From Stutzerimonas stutzeri RCH2 (GTDB taxonomy: Bacteria > Pseudomonadota > Gammaproteobacteria > Pseudomonadales > Pseudomonadaceae), in contig NC_019936.1 in NCBI RefSeq assembly GCF_000327065.1, forward strand, positions 4,368,001-4,432,000: a DNA stretch of 64,000 bases, read 5' to 3'. The notes beneath the pieces are model-generated. The model was not told where the DNA came from. It searched no databases and saw only the letters and a list, made by a program, of their open reading frames with translations. The stretch's first letter is position 1; every line of letters starts with the position of its first letter. The translations under genes were made by a program, and so were the position numbers. Positions 18,224 through 26,822 of the stretch are shown here, piece by piece.

Positions 18224-19024
18224 ATGTCGAGAAAAGGACAGGCCGGCCTCACCCAACGCAGCATTCCGGTCATGGATGCGCTGCCGCGACCGCTGTTCGC
18301 CCGCAGCGAATCCCTGGCCGAACGGACCACCACACCCCGCCACAACCACCCCTGGGCGCAGCTGTCCTACGCCATCAGCGGTGTGTTGCGCGTGCATACC
18401 GAGCGCGGGCGCTTTCTCGCTCCGCCGCAGCGCGCCATCCTGATTCCGCCCGGCTTGCTGCATGAGGTAATCAGCTCGCCGCAGACCGAGATGCGCAGCC
18501 TGTACATCGACCAGCGTGTGGTACCCTGGGCGCCTGCGCATTGCCAGGTGCTGGCCGTGAGCCCGTTGCTGCGCGAGCTGATCCGGACGTTCGGCACGCT
18601 GCCGGTGGACTACGACGAACAGGGCGCCGACGGCCGCCTGGCCGCGGTCATCCTCGACCAGCTGCGCGCCGCCCCGGAGCTTAGCTATTCGCTGCCCTGG
18701 CCCGACGATGCACGCCTGCGCGGCATTTGCGAGGCGCTGTACGAACAGCCGGACCTTTCCCTCAGCCTGGCGCAGTGGAGCGAGCGGCTGCACATATCCG
18801 AGAAGACCCTGACCCGCCAGTTCCAGCGCGACACCGGCCTCAGCTTTCGCGCCTGGCGTCAGCGTCTGCGCCTGCTCAGCGCCCTGCCGTTGCTGGAACG
18901 GGGCCAGCCCGTTACCGACGTCGCGCTGGCGTGCGGCTACGAGTCCACCTCGGCGTTTATCGCCGCGTTCGGCCAGCAGTTCGGCACCACCCCGGGGGCG
19001 CTGGCAAGGGCGCCGCGTCCCTAG
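18224..19024 (+). CDS. AraC-family transcriptional regulator
   Basis: This 266-aa protein has an N-terminal cupin effector domain (about 25-150), with the HNHPWAQLSYAISGVLRVHT segment, and a C-terminal AraC-type double helix-turn-helix (about 165-260). That domain includes LHISEKTLTRQFQRDTGLSF and DVALACGYESTSAFIAAFGQ. I picked the ATG at 18224; an ATG at 18272 is also possible and neither has a strong ribosome-binding site. The frame is open further upstream but would overlap the divergent carrier. It likely regulates that carrier. Confidence 0.87.
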   Translation: MSRKGQAGLTQRSIPVMDALPRPLFARSESLAERTTTPRHNHPWAQLSYAISGVLRVHTERGRFLAPPQRAILIPPGLLHEVISSPQTEMRSLYIDQRVVPWAPAHCQVLAVSPLLRELIRTFGTLPVDYDEQGADGRLAAVILDQLRAAPELSYSLPWPDDARLRGICEALYEQPDLSLSLAQWSERLHISEKTLTRQFQRDTGLSFRAWRQRLRLLSALPLLERGQPVTDVALACGYESTSAFIAAFGQQFGTTPGALARAPRP

Positions 19025-19177
19025 CGAACAGTTGCTCGTCGCGCGAGCAGTACAGTCGCGATGGTTATCGAACTGCACCGGCACAATTGAAATCCCCTGT
19101 GGCTGTAACAGCAGCTGGCTGCGCGCGATCCTGTCTGCCCATAACCCGCACCCGGTTTGCCGGGAAGGAACGCGCTC

Positions 19178-19378
19178 ATGGACCGCTCGCTGACTCGTCC
19201 ATACCAAGCCACCCTCCATAGCCGCAGCTGGCAGCAGCTGTTGCGCCTGCTGCAGCGCTGGCAACGCAACTACCGTACCCGGCAGCAACTGGCGCAGCTC
19301 GATGACCGCCAACTGGCCGATATCGGCATCAGCCACAGCGAGCGTGTCAGCGAACTGGACAAGCCGTTCTGGCGTTGA
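19178..19378 (+). CDS. Small DUF1127 (YjiS-like) protein
   Basis: This 66-aa basic protein ends with the DUF1127 signature RTRQQLAQLDDRQLADIGIS. Proteins of this family are short and arginine-rich; some bind RNA or affect stress and phosphate metabolism, but this one's role is unknown. The start at 19178 is supported by a GGAAGGA ribosome-binding site at about 19163-19169; the upstream in-frame ATG at 19157 has none. It lies alone between the AraC gene and the DUF2388 cluster. Confidence 0.82.
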   Translation: MDRSLTRPYQATLHSRSWQQLLRLLQRWQRNYRTRQQLAQLDDRQLADIGISHSERVSELDKPFWR

Positions 19379-19492
19379 GGCGGCTCGCACTATCACGTCT
19401 ACCGATCCCCGCCTAAGCTGATCGGCACGGCCGTGGCGGCGGGAACGCAACGCCCATGGTACGGTCTAGAGCCTCACTACTGGAGATCTGCC

Positions 19493-19810
19493 ATGTCCCG
19501 AATCCTGCTTCCCTTCTTCGCTGCCGGCTTGCTGCTGAGCGGCGCTGCCTCGGCAGCCAGCTTCACCGCCACCACCGACATGGTGGTCGGCGGCCTGATC
19601 AATACCGTCGATGCCACCTCGGACCTGACCTCGTCCCTGCGCGACGACAAGCTGGTACTCGACGCCCGTGACGATGCTGCGCGCTTCGTTGCCAGCCGTG
19701 GTGATCTGCGCGGCGCCCATCTCGAGGCGGCGCTGCAGCACATTCGCAGCCAGCAGCCGCATTTGCAGGCCAGCGACCTGCAGCTGGCCGAGGCGATACT
19801 CGCGCTTTGA
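19493..19810 (+). CDS. Secreted DUF2388 protein, copy 1
   Basis: This 105-aa protein has a Sec signal peptide (ILLPFFAAGLLLSGAASAAS, cleaved after Ala-Ser-Ala) and a mature region of about 80 residues. The mature part has the DUF2388 pattern: DMVVGGLINTVDATSDLTSS, then DDAARFVASRGDLRGAHLEA, and ends with the conserved tail ASDLQLAEAILAL. The ATG at 19493 follows a GGAG at 19482-19485; the upstream in-frame starts have no such site. It is the first of three tandem paralogs. Function is unknown; family naming is from memory of this pattern. Confidence 0.78.
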   Translation: MSRILLPFFAAGLLLSGAASAASFTATTDMVVGGLINTVDATSDLTSSLRDDKLVLDARDDAARFVASRGDLRGAHLEAALQHIRSQQPHLQASDLQLAEAILAL

Positions 19811-19918
19811 TGAGCCAGGCAGCGGACGCTGCCGAAACCTGCGGATGCAACCGGGCACTGGCTCTGGGACAGGCGTTTCGCTAGCCTTGGCGCCGTTTTA
19901 CTCGGCAACAGGGTTCCC

Positions 19919-20215
19919 ATGCGTTCGTTTTCCATCGCCATTCTGCTTATCGCTTTCGCCACCGGCTCGGCGTACGCCTTCGATGTCACCACCGCAGGTG
20001 TCGTGCAGACCAGCTACGTCAGCAGCCAACTGACCAGCGCCCCCTTCGACAACAAGCTGATCGCCGAGGCCCGCGAAGACGCGGCGGGCTTCGTCGCCAG
20101 CGAAGGGCAGCTCTCCGCGGCTCGCCTGCAGGCCGCCCTATCGCGTCTGCGCCAGGAACACCCGGAGCTTGCCGCCAGCGACCTGGAACTGGCCGAAGCG
20201 ATCCTCGTCCAATAA
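19919..20215 (+). CDS. Secreted DUF2388 protein, copy 2
   Basis: This 98-aa protein has a signal peptide MRSFSIAILLIAFATGSAYA, then VTTAGVVQTSYVSSQLTSAP, AREDAAGFVASEGQLSAARL and the tail ASDLELAEAILVQ. It is more divergent than copies 1 and 3 at the N-terminal half but keeps the same DAAxFVAS core and C-terminal tail. It starts 108 bp after copy 1 and 43 bp before copy 3. Function is unknown. Confidence 0.77.
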   Translation: MRSFSIAILLIAFATGSAYAFDVTTAGVVQTSYVSSQLTSAPFDNKLIAEAREDAAGFVASEGQLSAARLQAALSRLRQEHPELAASDLELAEAILVQ

Positions 20216-20258
20216 TCGCACCGGCCTGCCGGTGCCCCGACCCGTGAGAGATTCATCG

Positions 20259-20579
20259 ATGAACAAGCTATTGCTCGCCGCCCCGCTGGCGCTGGCCGTC
20301 GCCGCGGGCGCTGCCCAGGCGCAGACCCTCGTCGCCACCAGCAACATCGTGGTACGTGCCCTGGACCGCAGCATCAACTTCACCTCCGACGTGACCAGCC
20401 GCATCAGTGACATGAAGGTCGTCGTCGAAGCGCGTGAAGACGCTGCCAGCTTCGTCGCCAGCGCCGGCGAGATCCGCGGTGCGCACCTGGAAGCCGCGAT
20501 CGGCACCCTGCGCAGTGAATTCCCCGCGGCGCGCAATGCCAGCGACCTGCAACTGGCCGAAGCCATCCTCGCGCTGTGA
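20259..20579 (+). CDS. Secreted DUF2388 protein, copy 3
   Basis: This 106-aa protein has a signal peptide (LLLAAPLALAVAAGAAQAQT), the core FTSDVTSRISDMKVVVEARE and DAASFVASAGEIRGAHLEAA, and ends ASDLQLAEAILAL, the same tail as copy 1. Its TGA lies inside the GTGA that contains the GTG start of the next gene, so the DUF4105 protein is translationally coupled to it. The start is the ATG at 20259 rather than the longer upstream frame. Confidence 0.78.
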   Translation: MNKLLLAAPLALAVAAGAAQAQTLVATSNIVVRALDRSINFTSDVTSRISDMKVVVEAREDAASFVASAGEIRGAHLEAAIGTLRSEFPAARNASDLQLAEAILAL

Positions 20580-22531
20580 TTCGCCTCGGCGCCTGGCTGC
20601 TGGCGAGCTGCCTGAGCCTGGCCAGCATCGCGGCTCATGCCGAGCTGCGCCTGGTTCTCGACTCACGCACGCTGGACGCCGAGCAACGCGCCGCCAGCCA
20701 GGCGCTGCTGGACGAAGCCATGGCCGCCCTGCCACCACGCCTGCTGCGGAGCCTCGACCGCGAAGTTCGCGTCCAGTGGCGTGACAACCTGCCGGAACAG
20801 GCCTATGGCCGCGCTGGCGGCAAACAACTGGACCTCAACCGGCGCTTGCTGCCGGCGCTGACCGACGGCAGCGCTGCCAGCGAGAAGACCAATCGTCCCC
20901 ACGGCACGGTACGCCGCGAGCTGCTCGCCACCGTCATTCACGAAGTGGCGCATCTTTATGACCGCGCGCGCCTGTGGTCGCCCGAGCAGCACCTGCTGCA
21001 GGGCCAGTGCCGTCAGCGCGCCAGCAATCTCGGCCTGATTGGCCTGCCGGACCACTGCCGCGGGCAGACCGGCCGCCGCTTCACCCTGAGCGATGAGCCG
21101 CGCCTGCTCGATCTCGCCGGCTGGCCGCAGCGCGTCGGCAAGCGTGGCCTGCGCGAGCAGGACAACGCGCAGCTGGCGCGCAGCCCAGATCCGTATGAGC
21201 TGACCAGCCCGCTGGAATTCGTCGCAGTGAATCTCGAATACTTTCTGCTCGACCCCAGCTACGCCTGCCGGCGCCCGTCCCTGTACCGCTACTTCAGCGA
21301 ACACTTCGGTTGGGCGCCGGGCACCGCTGCCGATTGCACCGCAGGCTATACGTTTCTCAACGCCGGTCGCGAGTTCGGCCGCACGCCCCTGTTGAGCCTC
21401 GACCCCGCGCGTGTCTACGAAGTCGACTACCTGTTCGCCGAAGCCAACGATGCCTGGGTCAGCCGCTGGGGCCACAGCATGCTACGCTTGGTGATCTGCG
21501 CGCCCGGCCGCGAGCCCGGTCCCGATTGCCGACTGGATCTGGATCATCACCTGGTGCTGTCCTTCCGCGCCTTCGTCGACGATGTACAGCTGTCCAGCTG
21601 GGACGGCCTTACCGGCGTCTACCCCTCGCGGTTGTTCATCCTGCCGCTGGGTCAGGTGATCGACGAGTACACCAAGGTAGAGCTGCGCGGGCTGGCCTCG
21701 GTGCCGCTGAAGCTACAGCACGACGAGATCCGCGCACTGGTCGAGCGCAGCGCCGAGCTGCACTGGAGCTACGACGGCGACTACTACTTCCTGTCCAACA
21801 ACTGCGCGGTGGAAACCCTGAAACTGCTGCGCAGCGGCACGGCGCGCAGCGATCTGGTGGCACTGGACAGCATCATGCCCAACGGGCTGCTGGAAGTGCT
21901 GATCCACCGCGGTCTGGCCGGCGCCAGCGTGCTCGACGATCCGCGTGAAGCGCTGCGCATGGGTTATCGCTTCGACTCCTACCGCGACCGCTACCAGGCC
22001 ATGTTCGCCGTACTCAAGGAACGCCTGGGCCTGCCGCAGGGCAGCGTCGAACAGTGGCTGGAACTCAGCGCCGCCGAGCGCCAACCCTGGATCGACCGCG
22101 CCGACCTACGCGCCTCTGCGGCCCTACTGCTAGTCGAGCAGGCCGCCCTGCGCCGCCAGCTACTCCTCGCCCAGGACGAACTGAAGAACCGCTACCTCGG
22201 CGGCCGCGGCCGCGACGCCAGCCTGAACAAGGCCGACGGCGCCCTGCAGGAAATCCTCGCCAACAGCGGCTACCTCAGCCGCCCCGCCGAACTGCTCGAC
22301 GGCCAAGGCTACGGCCTGCCACAACCCAGCGAATGGACCCGCCTCGAACGCGAGAGCGAACAACGCCAACTGCGCCTGAATCAACTGAGCGAAGAGCTGG
22401 ACCAGGAAGTGCGCGTGCTGCTGGGGGACGAGCGGCGGGAGGAGCTCGAAGCGATCGAAGTGAACCTCGCGCAGATCGGCGAGCATCTGCGCGGGCTGCA
22501 TAAGGCTGGGGGTGGGTTGGAGTTGCCGTGA
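20576..22531 (+). CDS. DUF4105 (Lnb N-terminal-type) periplasmic protein with HExxH and papain-like motifs
   Basis: This 651-aa protein begins with a GTG overlapping the previous stop and has a signal peptide (about 1-22). An HEVAH zinc-protease signature is at residues 122-126, followed by SPLEFVAVNLEYF at about 211-223, where Glu214 or Glu221 could be the third ligand. The middle carries WGHS around His300 and a SNNCAVE motif around Cys410. His before Cys in this layout resembles permuted papain/NlpC-P60-like hydrolases. The C-terminal third is rich in coiled-coil-like helices. Naming of the DUF4105 region is from its pattern; both catalytic readings are inferences. It is likely exported to the periplasm. 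Confidence 0.75.
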   Translation: MIRLGAWLLASCLSLASIAAHAELRLVLDSRTLDAEQRAASQALLDEAMAALPPRLLRSLDREVRVQWRDNLPEQAYGRAGGKQLDLNRRLLPALTDGSAASEKTNRPHGTVRRELLATVIHEVAHLYDRARLWSPEQHLLQGQCRQRASNLGLIGLPDHCRGQTGRRFTLSDEPRLLDLAGWPQRVGKRGLREQDNAQLARSPDPYELTSPLEFVAVNLEYFLLDPSYACRRPSLYRYFSEHFGWAPGTAADCTAGYTFLNAGREFGRTPLLSLDPARVYEVDYLFAEANDAWVSRWGHSMLRLVICAPGREPGPDCRLDLDHHLVLSFRAFVDDVQLSSWDGLTGVYPSRLFILPLGQVIDEYTKVELRGLASVPLKLQHDEIRALVERSAELHWSYDGDYYFLSNNCAVETLKLLRSGTARSDLVALDSIMPNGLLEVLIHRGLAGASVLDDPREALRMGYRFDSYRDRYQAMFAVLKERLGLPQGSVEQWLELSAAERQPWIDRADLRASAALLLVEQAALRRQLLLAQDELKNRYLGGRGRDASLNKADGALQEILANSGYLSRPAELLDGQGYGLPQPSEWTRLERESEQRQLRLNQLSEELDQEVRVLLGDERREELEAIEVNLAQIGEHLRGLHKAGGGLELP

Positions 22532-22621
22532 CAAGTTACGTTTCGGTAGTAATCCGATTAGCCAAACAACTCAATGGCAGTATTCGGACAACTACCTCTT
22601 GCGTCGGGTACGAGGGTTGAC

Positions 22622-23578
22622 TCACACGTCCAATCCCCGCTCTCGCTCCAGGTCGAGCAAACGTGTAGTCGGGCCATTGGGTTGCAGACGTTCGGTGACA
22701 ATCCGTGGCCAGCGGTTACGAGAACGGCGTTTGGCGATGTTATACGTGAACTCCTGCAACCAGTTCATCGGAAAGAAGAGCAAATGTCCCAGGTACAGTA
22801 CCGTATCCGTCCATTCCAAGTAGTTCTTGCCCTCGTTGGCTGCTTTTTTCTCGGCAATCCTTTGCCGCCGGTAGGCAAGAAACCCGGTGGGGTTGGTATG
22901 GGCAGAAAGCATTTTCTTGACGTAGGTGTCTGACGCGCTGTGCTGGCCGTTTTCATCGAACCAAGGACCATTGTCCATATAGGCACGTAGCCATTCCCAA
23001 AAACCCTTCTGCATTTGAAGAGTTTTACCCATTGGTAAACCGAGGCTTACCAGCAAGGCATTGTCGGGCTCGCCCAGGCGGCGTACGAGGATTTCCAGTG
23101 AGGCATTTCGCATTCCACCTGTGTGCGGGCCTACCATAAGGAACTCTCCCGCCAGCGCTTGTATACCGTCCCAAGGGCTGTGGTAGAGCTTGCCCTCATG
23201 ATCGAAATAAACTTCGCGTGTGCGGCGATTGAAGAGGATTGGCAGGGGAAGTGGACGGCATGTTTCCCAAGTAAAAGGAATAACAAATAGAACGACAGCC
23301 AAGCTAAAACCTATCCAAATACCATCTGTATTTCCGCTAAGGATAAGGATGGCAAGCATCATAAAGGTGGTTACGCCACCGATTCCCCCGATTGCTCCTG
23401 TTAGCATGCCCCTGTCTGTGTCCCCGCCGGCCTTTAGTGCCAGATAGTGTTCGGTATGTTCGTCGGTAACGAACATTTCCCAAGGCTTTTCTCCTGTGGG
23501 TTCGTCGGCGTGCAAGAGCACGCAAGGGGCCAGCCCGAAGCGAGTGCGGGCCTGTTGGATCAGGTCGCTTACAGCCAT
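22622..23578 (-). CDS. Membrane protein downstream of VasX-like effector (DUF6708-like), probable immunity factor
   Basis: This 318-aa protein has two predicted membrane spans at about residues 60-100 (IGGVTTFMMLAILILSG and GIWIGFSLAVVLFVIPFTW). They are followed by a long soluble region with FNRRTREVYFDHEGKLYHSP. It resembles the DUF6708 family found beside type VI effectors, though I give this from memory. The ATG lies within the last 10 bp of the effector gene, so the two are coupled. In the Vibrio cholerae hcp-vgrG-vasW-vasX-tsiV2 operon the same position encodes the membrane immunity protein TsiV2. No sequence similarity to TsiV2 has been tested. The local A+T content is visibly higher than in the rest of the window. 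Confidence 0.72.
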   Translation of the reverse strand: MAVSDLIQQARTRFGLAPCVLLHADEPTGEKPWEMFVTDEHTEHYLALKAGGDTDRGMLTGAIGGIGGVTTFMMLAILILSGNTDGIWIGFSLAVVLFVIPFTWETCRPLPLPILFNRRTREVYFDHEGKLYHSPWDGIQALAGEFLMVGPHTGGMRNASLEILVRRLGEPDNALLVSLGLPMGKTLQMQKGFWEWLRAYMDNGPWFDENGQHSASDTYVKKMLSAHTNPTGFLAYRRQRIAEKKAANEGKNYLEWTDTVLYLGHLLFFPMNWLQEFTYNIAKRRSRNRWPRIVTERLQPNGPTTRLLDLERERGLDV

Positions 23579-26250
23579 GCGAGCTCCTTGATTTCTACGG
23601 GAGGGAGGGTTAGTCCCTCAACGGGCGAATAGCTCAGTTCGCCACGTATGGCATCGAACTTCTCACCGTTATTTTCGTGATAAACGCGACGGTAGATAGC
23701 CACACCAGGTTCGGGTCTGACTCGTGTGCCGCCATGATGGTCGAAGTCTTTGCCTGTCCATTCCACGGCCTTGCGTGTGCCGCCGAAACCGAAGAAGCTG
23801 CCCCAGGTTTCGTGCCCCTTGAAATGGATCATATCGTCGGTCAACGCGCTCTTTCCCGGTAGTCGCAGCAGCACATAGGTAATGGTTTGCATGCCTCGAT
23901 ATGGATTCAATTCGTTGATTCGGTAAGCCTCGAAGCTGATAGGGAAGACAACCTTGTAGAACTCAGTCATCGACTTTCCGTAGCTGCTCGACCAGTCGGC
24001 AGGTCGGGTGCCGAATCGGGTACCTTTGACCCAGGTTTCAAGAGGTGTGTCCTGGGTATATTGCCGCGCAATTACTCCGCCGACGATCAGGATCGTCCAT
24101 CCCAGAGCGCGGGCTGCCAAGTGCGGTGCCACGCTGACACCGCGGCTTATGACGGCAGCTTCGCCAGCGATGACTGCGGCACGGGCGGCGCGTATGGCCC
24201 TAAAGCTCTGCACGTAAAGTTGCAGATTGGCGGTGGAAGCCAAGGTCAATCCGGCATTGATGGCGGCAGTATCCACATCGCCGACTTTATAGGCTTCGAA
24301 TGCTTCGATTCCGTAGACCAATACGTCGAAGCCAGAGGTCACCGATTGTAGGATTGACGCTTTTGCGCCTACGCCCAGTGCATCAGCCAAAGCCTTCTGC
24401 GAAGCTATATGTCCGGCCCCATTGATCTTGACTGTCGCCTCCCAGTCGACTTCAGCAACCTTTTGTAAGGTCGCTGCTATTGCAGTAGAAGCCCCAAAAC
24501 TTCCTCCCACAAAGCTCAGCCAATTTTTCCCTGACTGCTTGTCGGTTAGCTGTAGCCCACCCCATATAAAATTCACCCCTGCCACAAGTGCTACTACACA
24601 TTTAATCGGTGCTTTTTCCAGAGCTCCCTTTCCAAGATCGAGCATCCCTTTGAGGTTGACATCCGAAGTCAGGTAGGTGGGCAGAGGCGGCAAGTCCTTG
24701 GCTGGTAGGAGACGGAAGAAAGGCAGAGCATCGCTGATCGCAACACTGAGTATTGTGGGTTTAAGGCCGGCTGGCAGCTTAGGACGCGTGCCCATCAGGT
24801 CGCTCATCCATTCGCCAAGCTGCCGCTGACTGACAGCCTCGACAGCCAGACGCTGTTGGCTGCGCGCCAGGGCAGCGGCGAGATAGAGGCGTCCGGCAGC
24901 CTTGGAACCATCGTCTGCTTTCTGCAGGCCCAGACCGACAACGGGAGCGAGGGCTGTAAACAGCGCTTCCAACGGCGAAGCCAAAATATGCCGGCCCAGC
25001 TTATCGGCTGCCTGATTCAGCAACTGCGCCAGTTTGTGCGCCTCGTTCAACGCGCCTGCACCGTTGTCTCTTACGCCGTCAGCCAGCGCTACCAGGGAAT
25101 TGATTTCGCCGACACCGAGGCGTTTGCCCAAGCCCAACAACGCCCAAACCAGCCAGGGTTTTCCCTCTCGCTGCTGGAGTGTCAGAGCGTTGGCTGTGGC
25201 ATTGGCTCCGGGGCCGGTTGACGCCGGCCCCAGGCAGGCAGCCGCGAAGTGGAGTTCCAGCTCTGCACGTGGCTCGGGTTGGGTGATGTCGAAGTGGCCG
25301 CAGGCCGTATCCAAGCTGGCAGGACCACGTTGCCCCAGGGTATTTAGCCAGGCCGACCAAAGTACGCTGAGGCGGCGCACGTCGCCACTATAGGCTTCTT
25401 CCTCTTGCGTCTGTTGCTGCCAGGTCGCCTGCAGCTTGCGGTAATTGGTGATGCTGCGCAGTTGGCCGCCGATTTGCGGGTCGCCTTCTGCCAGAGATTT
25501 GAGCACTCCTGCAACGGCCCAGTCTTCGCCGTGCACTTCCCGGATGACCTTGAATGACTGTTGCCGTGCACGAAGCAGATTGGCCAGGTCCAGCAATATG
25601 CCCCACGGATCGTCGATTAAGGCGTACGCCTGTTGCTCGCAGCGCTGCATGTCATCCAGCAGCTTTGGCCATGCCGGTCGATGACTGGTAGAGGGTTCAC
25701 AACTCCAGCCATACCAGTCGGAGTCCATGTAATCGCCGATACGCTCGTGGATCGTTCGGGCTGGACCACTGAATGGTGCTGTTCCAGGGGTGATGGTGCG
25801 CATCACGCGTTGACGCACCTCTCCTTTTCCCTTGGCTGCGGCGTACTGGCTATCGCTCCACTGGCAAGGCGACCACGCCAGCATGGCCGGTACGCCAGCC
25901 GGAAGAAGCAAATAGGGCAGACTGCGGCTGTCGATGACTTTTCCGCCGCGGGCTGTTTGGGTAAAGGCCGCCGCCCTGACACGGTACTCGATCAGTTGTC
26001 TTTGGCCACTCTGCCAAACGTACAACCAGCCATCGCGCAACAGGCGGGCGGTGTAATTCAGCGAACGGCCCTTGAGTGACTCGAAGTAATCGCCTATTGC
26101 AGGAAAGTCTCCCTGTACAGGTGGCAAGGAATAAGCGCTCGTATCCACTGTCAGGGTCGGGCCTAGAGCATAGCGTAGCGGGAGTACAGCACTGAGCAGG
26201 GGGCATCCAGCGACCGTCAAACTGGGTGGGGCGGAAGTTTGACCAGTCAT
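23569..26250 (-). CDS. VasX-like type VI secretion effector (VasX N-terminal region / BTH_I2691 type)
   Basis: This 893-aa protein begins MTGQTSAPPSLTVAGCPLLS and has an early segment LPLRYALGPTL followed by NYTARLLRDGWLYVWQSGQR, typical of the VasX N-terminal region domain. The last third has several hydrophobic stretches (CVVALVAGVNFIWGGLQL, and ALGWTILIVGGVIARQY). These fit a pore-forming colicin-like toxin that acts on the inner membrane of target cells. The ATG at 26250 overlaps the DUF4123 gene stop by 4 bp; the frame is open upstream but that stretch is within the DUF4123 gene. The gene is less GC-rich than the vgrG end of the island. Toxicity is inferred. Confidence 0.8.
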   Translation of the reverse strand: MTGQTSAPPSLTVAGCPLLSAVLPLRYALGPTLTVDTSAYSLPPVQGDFPAIGDYFESLKGRSLNYTARLLRDGWLYVWQSGQRQLIEYRVRAAAFTQTARGGKVIDSRSLPYLLLPAGVPAMLAWSPCQWSDSQYAAAKGKGEVRQRVMRTITPGTAPFSGPARTIHERIGDYMDSDWYGWSCEPSTSHRPAWPKLLDDMQRCEQQAYALIDDPWGILLDLANLLRARQQSFKVIREVHGEDWAVAGVLKSLAEGDPQIGGQLRSITNYRKLQATWQQQTQEEEAYSGDVRRLSVLWSAWLNTLGQRGPASLDTACGHFDITQPEPRAELELHFAAACLGPASTGPGANATANALTLQQREGKPWLVWALLGLGKRLGVGEINSLVALADGVRDNGAGALNEAHKLAQLLNQAADKLGRHILASPLEALFTALAPVVGLGLQKADDGSKAAGRLYLAAALARSQQRLAVEAVSQRQLGEWMSDLMGTRPKLPAGLKPTILSVAISDALPFFRLLPAKDLPPLPTYLTSDVNLKGMLDLGKGALEKAPIKCVVALVAGVNFIWGGLQLTDKQSGKNWLSFVGGSFGASTAIAATLQKVAEVDWEATVKINGAGHIASQKALADALGVGAKASILQSVTSGFDVLVYGIEAFEAYKVGDVDTAAINAGLTLASTANLQLYVQSFRAIRAARAAVIAGEAAVISRGVSVAPHLAARALGWTILIVGGVIARQYTQDTPLETWVKGTRFGTRPADWSSSYGKSMTEFYKVVFPISFEAYRINELNPYRGMQTITYVLLRLPGKSALTDDMIHFKGHETWGSFFGFGGTRKAVEWTGKDFDHHGGTRVRPEPGVAIYRRVYHENNGEKFDAIRGELSYSPVEGLTLPPVEIKELAWL

Positions 26251-26822
26251 GGAAGAGCCTCCTGTGCCGTGTCGTCCTGTTCGGCAAGTGCTTCCAGCAG
26301 TCGCCAGTCGAGCGTCATTTGCGCGGCGAGATCGAGCTTGGCTGGCGCGCCGTCTTTCTCTGGTTGTTCGTTTTGCCAGGCACAAAAAATTGTGCCTTCG
26401 TGATGAAGCCAGATGCGTGAGATCCGGTGCCAGAATCCCTCCGGCCATTGCCCTTCGCGCTGCCATGCCTGATACAGAGGCCGGGCGTCACCCAGGCGTA
26501 GCCAGAGTTCGCTATGTTCTGGGGTGAAGATGCGCAGGCGACGCAGCAGTATGCGTTGCAGATCGTCCATCGAAGCATCGCTTTCCAGCCAGAGACCATC
26601 CTTGATTTCGGTCCCGTTTCTCCATGCTTCATAGGCAATGCTGCCAACCGGAGCATCCAACAAAATAGGACCAGCGTCTGCTATGGGCTCATAGGCCGTA
26701 CTGAGCAATAACGGCCTTGGTTGATGGCTAGGGAAACACTGATAAAGCCACGCCGTCGCGCTCTCGTAACGAGCTCCGTCGAGCAGAACTGCACCGTTTC
26801 CATCGGGCATTGGGGTGCTCAT
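26247..26822 (-). CDS. DUF4123 type VI effector adaptor/chaperone (VasW/Tap-like)
   Basis: This 191-aa protein sits between vgrG and the effector, overlapping each by 4 bp. DUF4123 proteins bind a specific effector and load it on the VgrG spike. The family pattern is visible as LLDGARYESATAWLY near the start, followed by PRPLLLSTAYEPIADAGPIL and EHSELWLRLGDARPLYQAW. The order vgrG, DUF4123, VasX-like gene matches the Vibrio cholerae vgrG-2, vasW, vasX arrangement, where VasW is needed for VasX secretion. Confidence 0.87.
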   Translation of the reverse strand: MSTPMPDGNGAVLLDGARYESATAWLYQCFPSHQPRPLLLSTAYEPIADAGPILLDAPVGSIAYEAWRNGTEIKDGLWLESDASMDDLQRILLRRLRIFTPEHSELWLRLGDARPLYQAWQREGQWPEGFWHRISRIWLHHEGTIFCAWQNEQPEKDGAPAKLDLAAQMTLDWRLLEALAEQDDTAQEALP

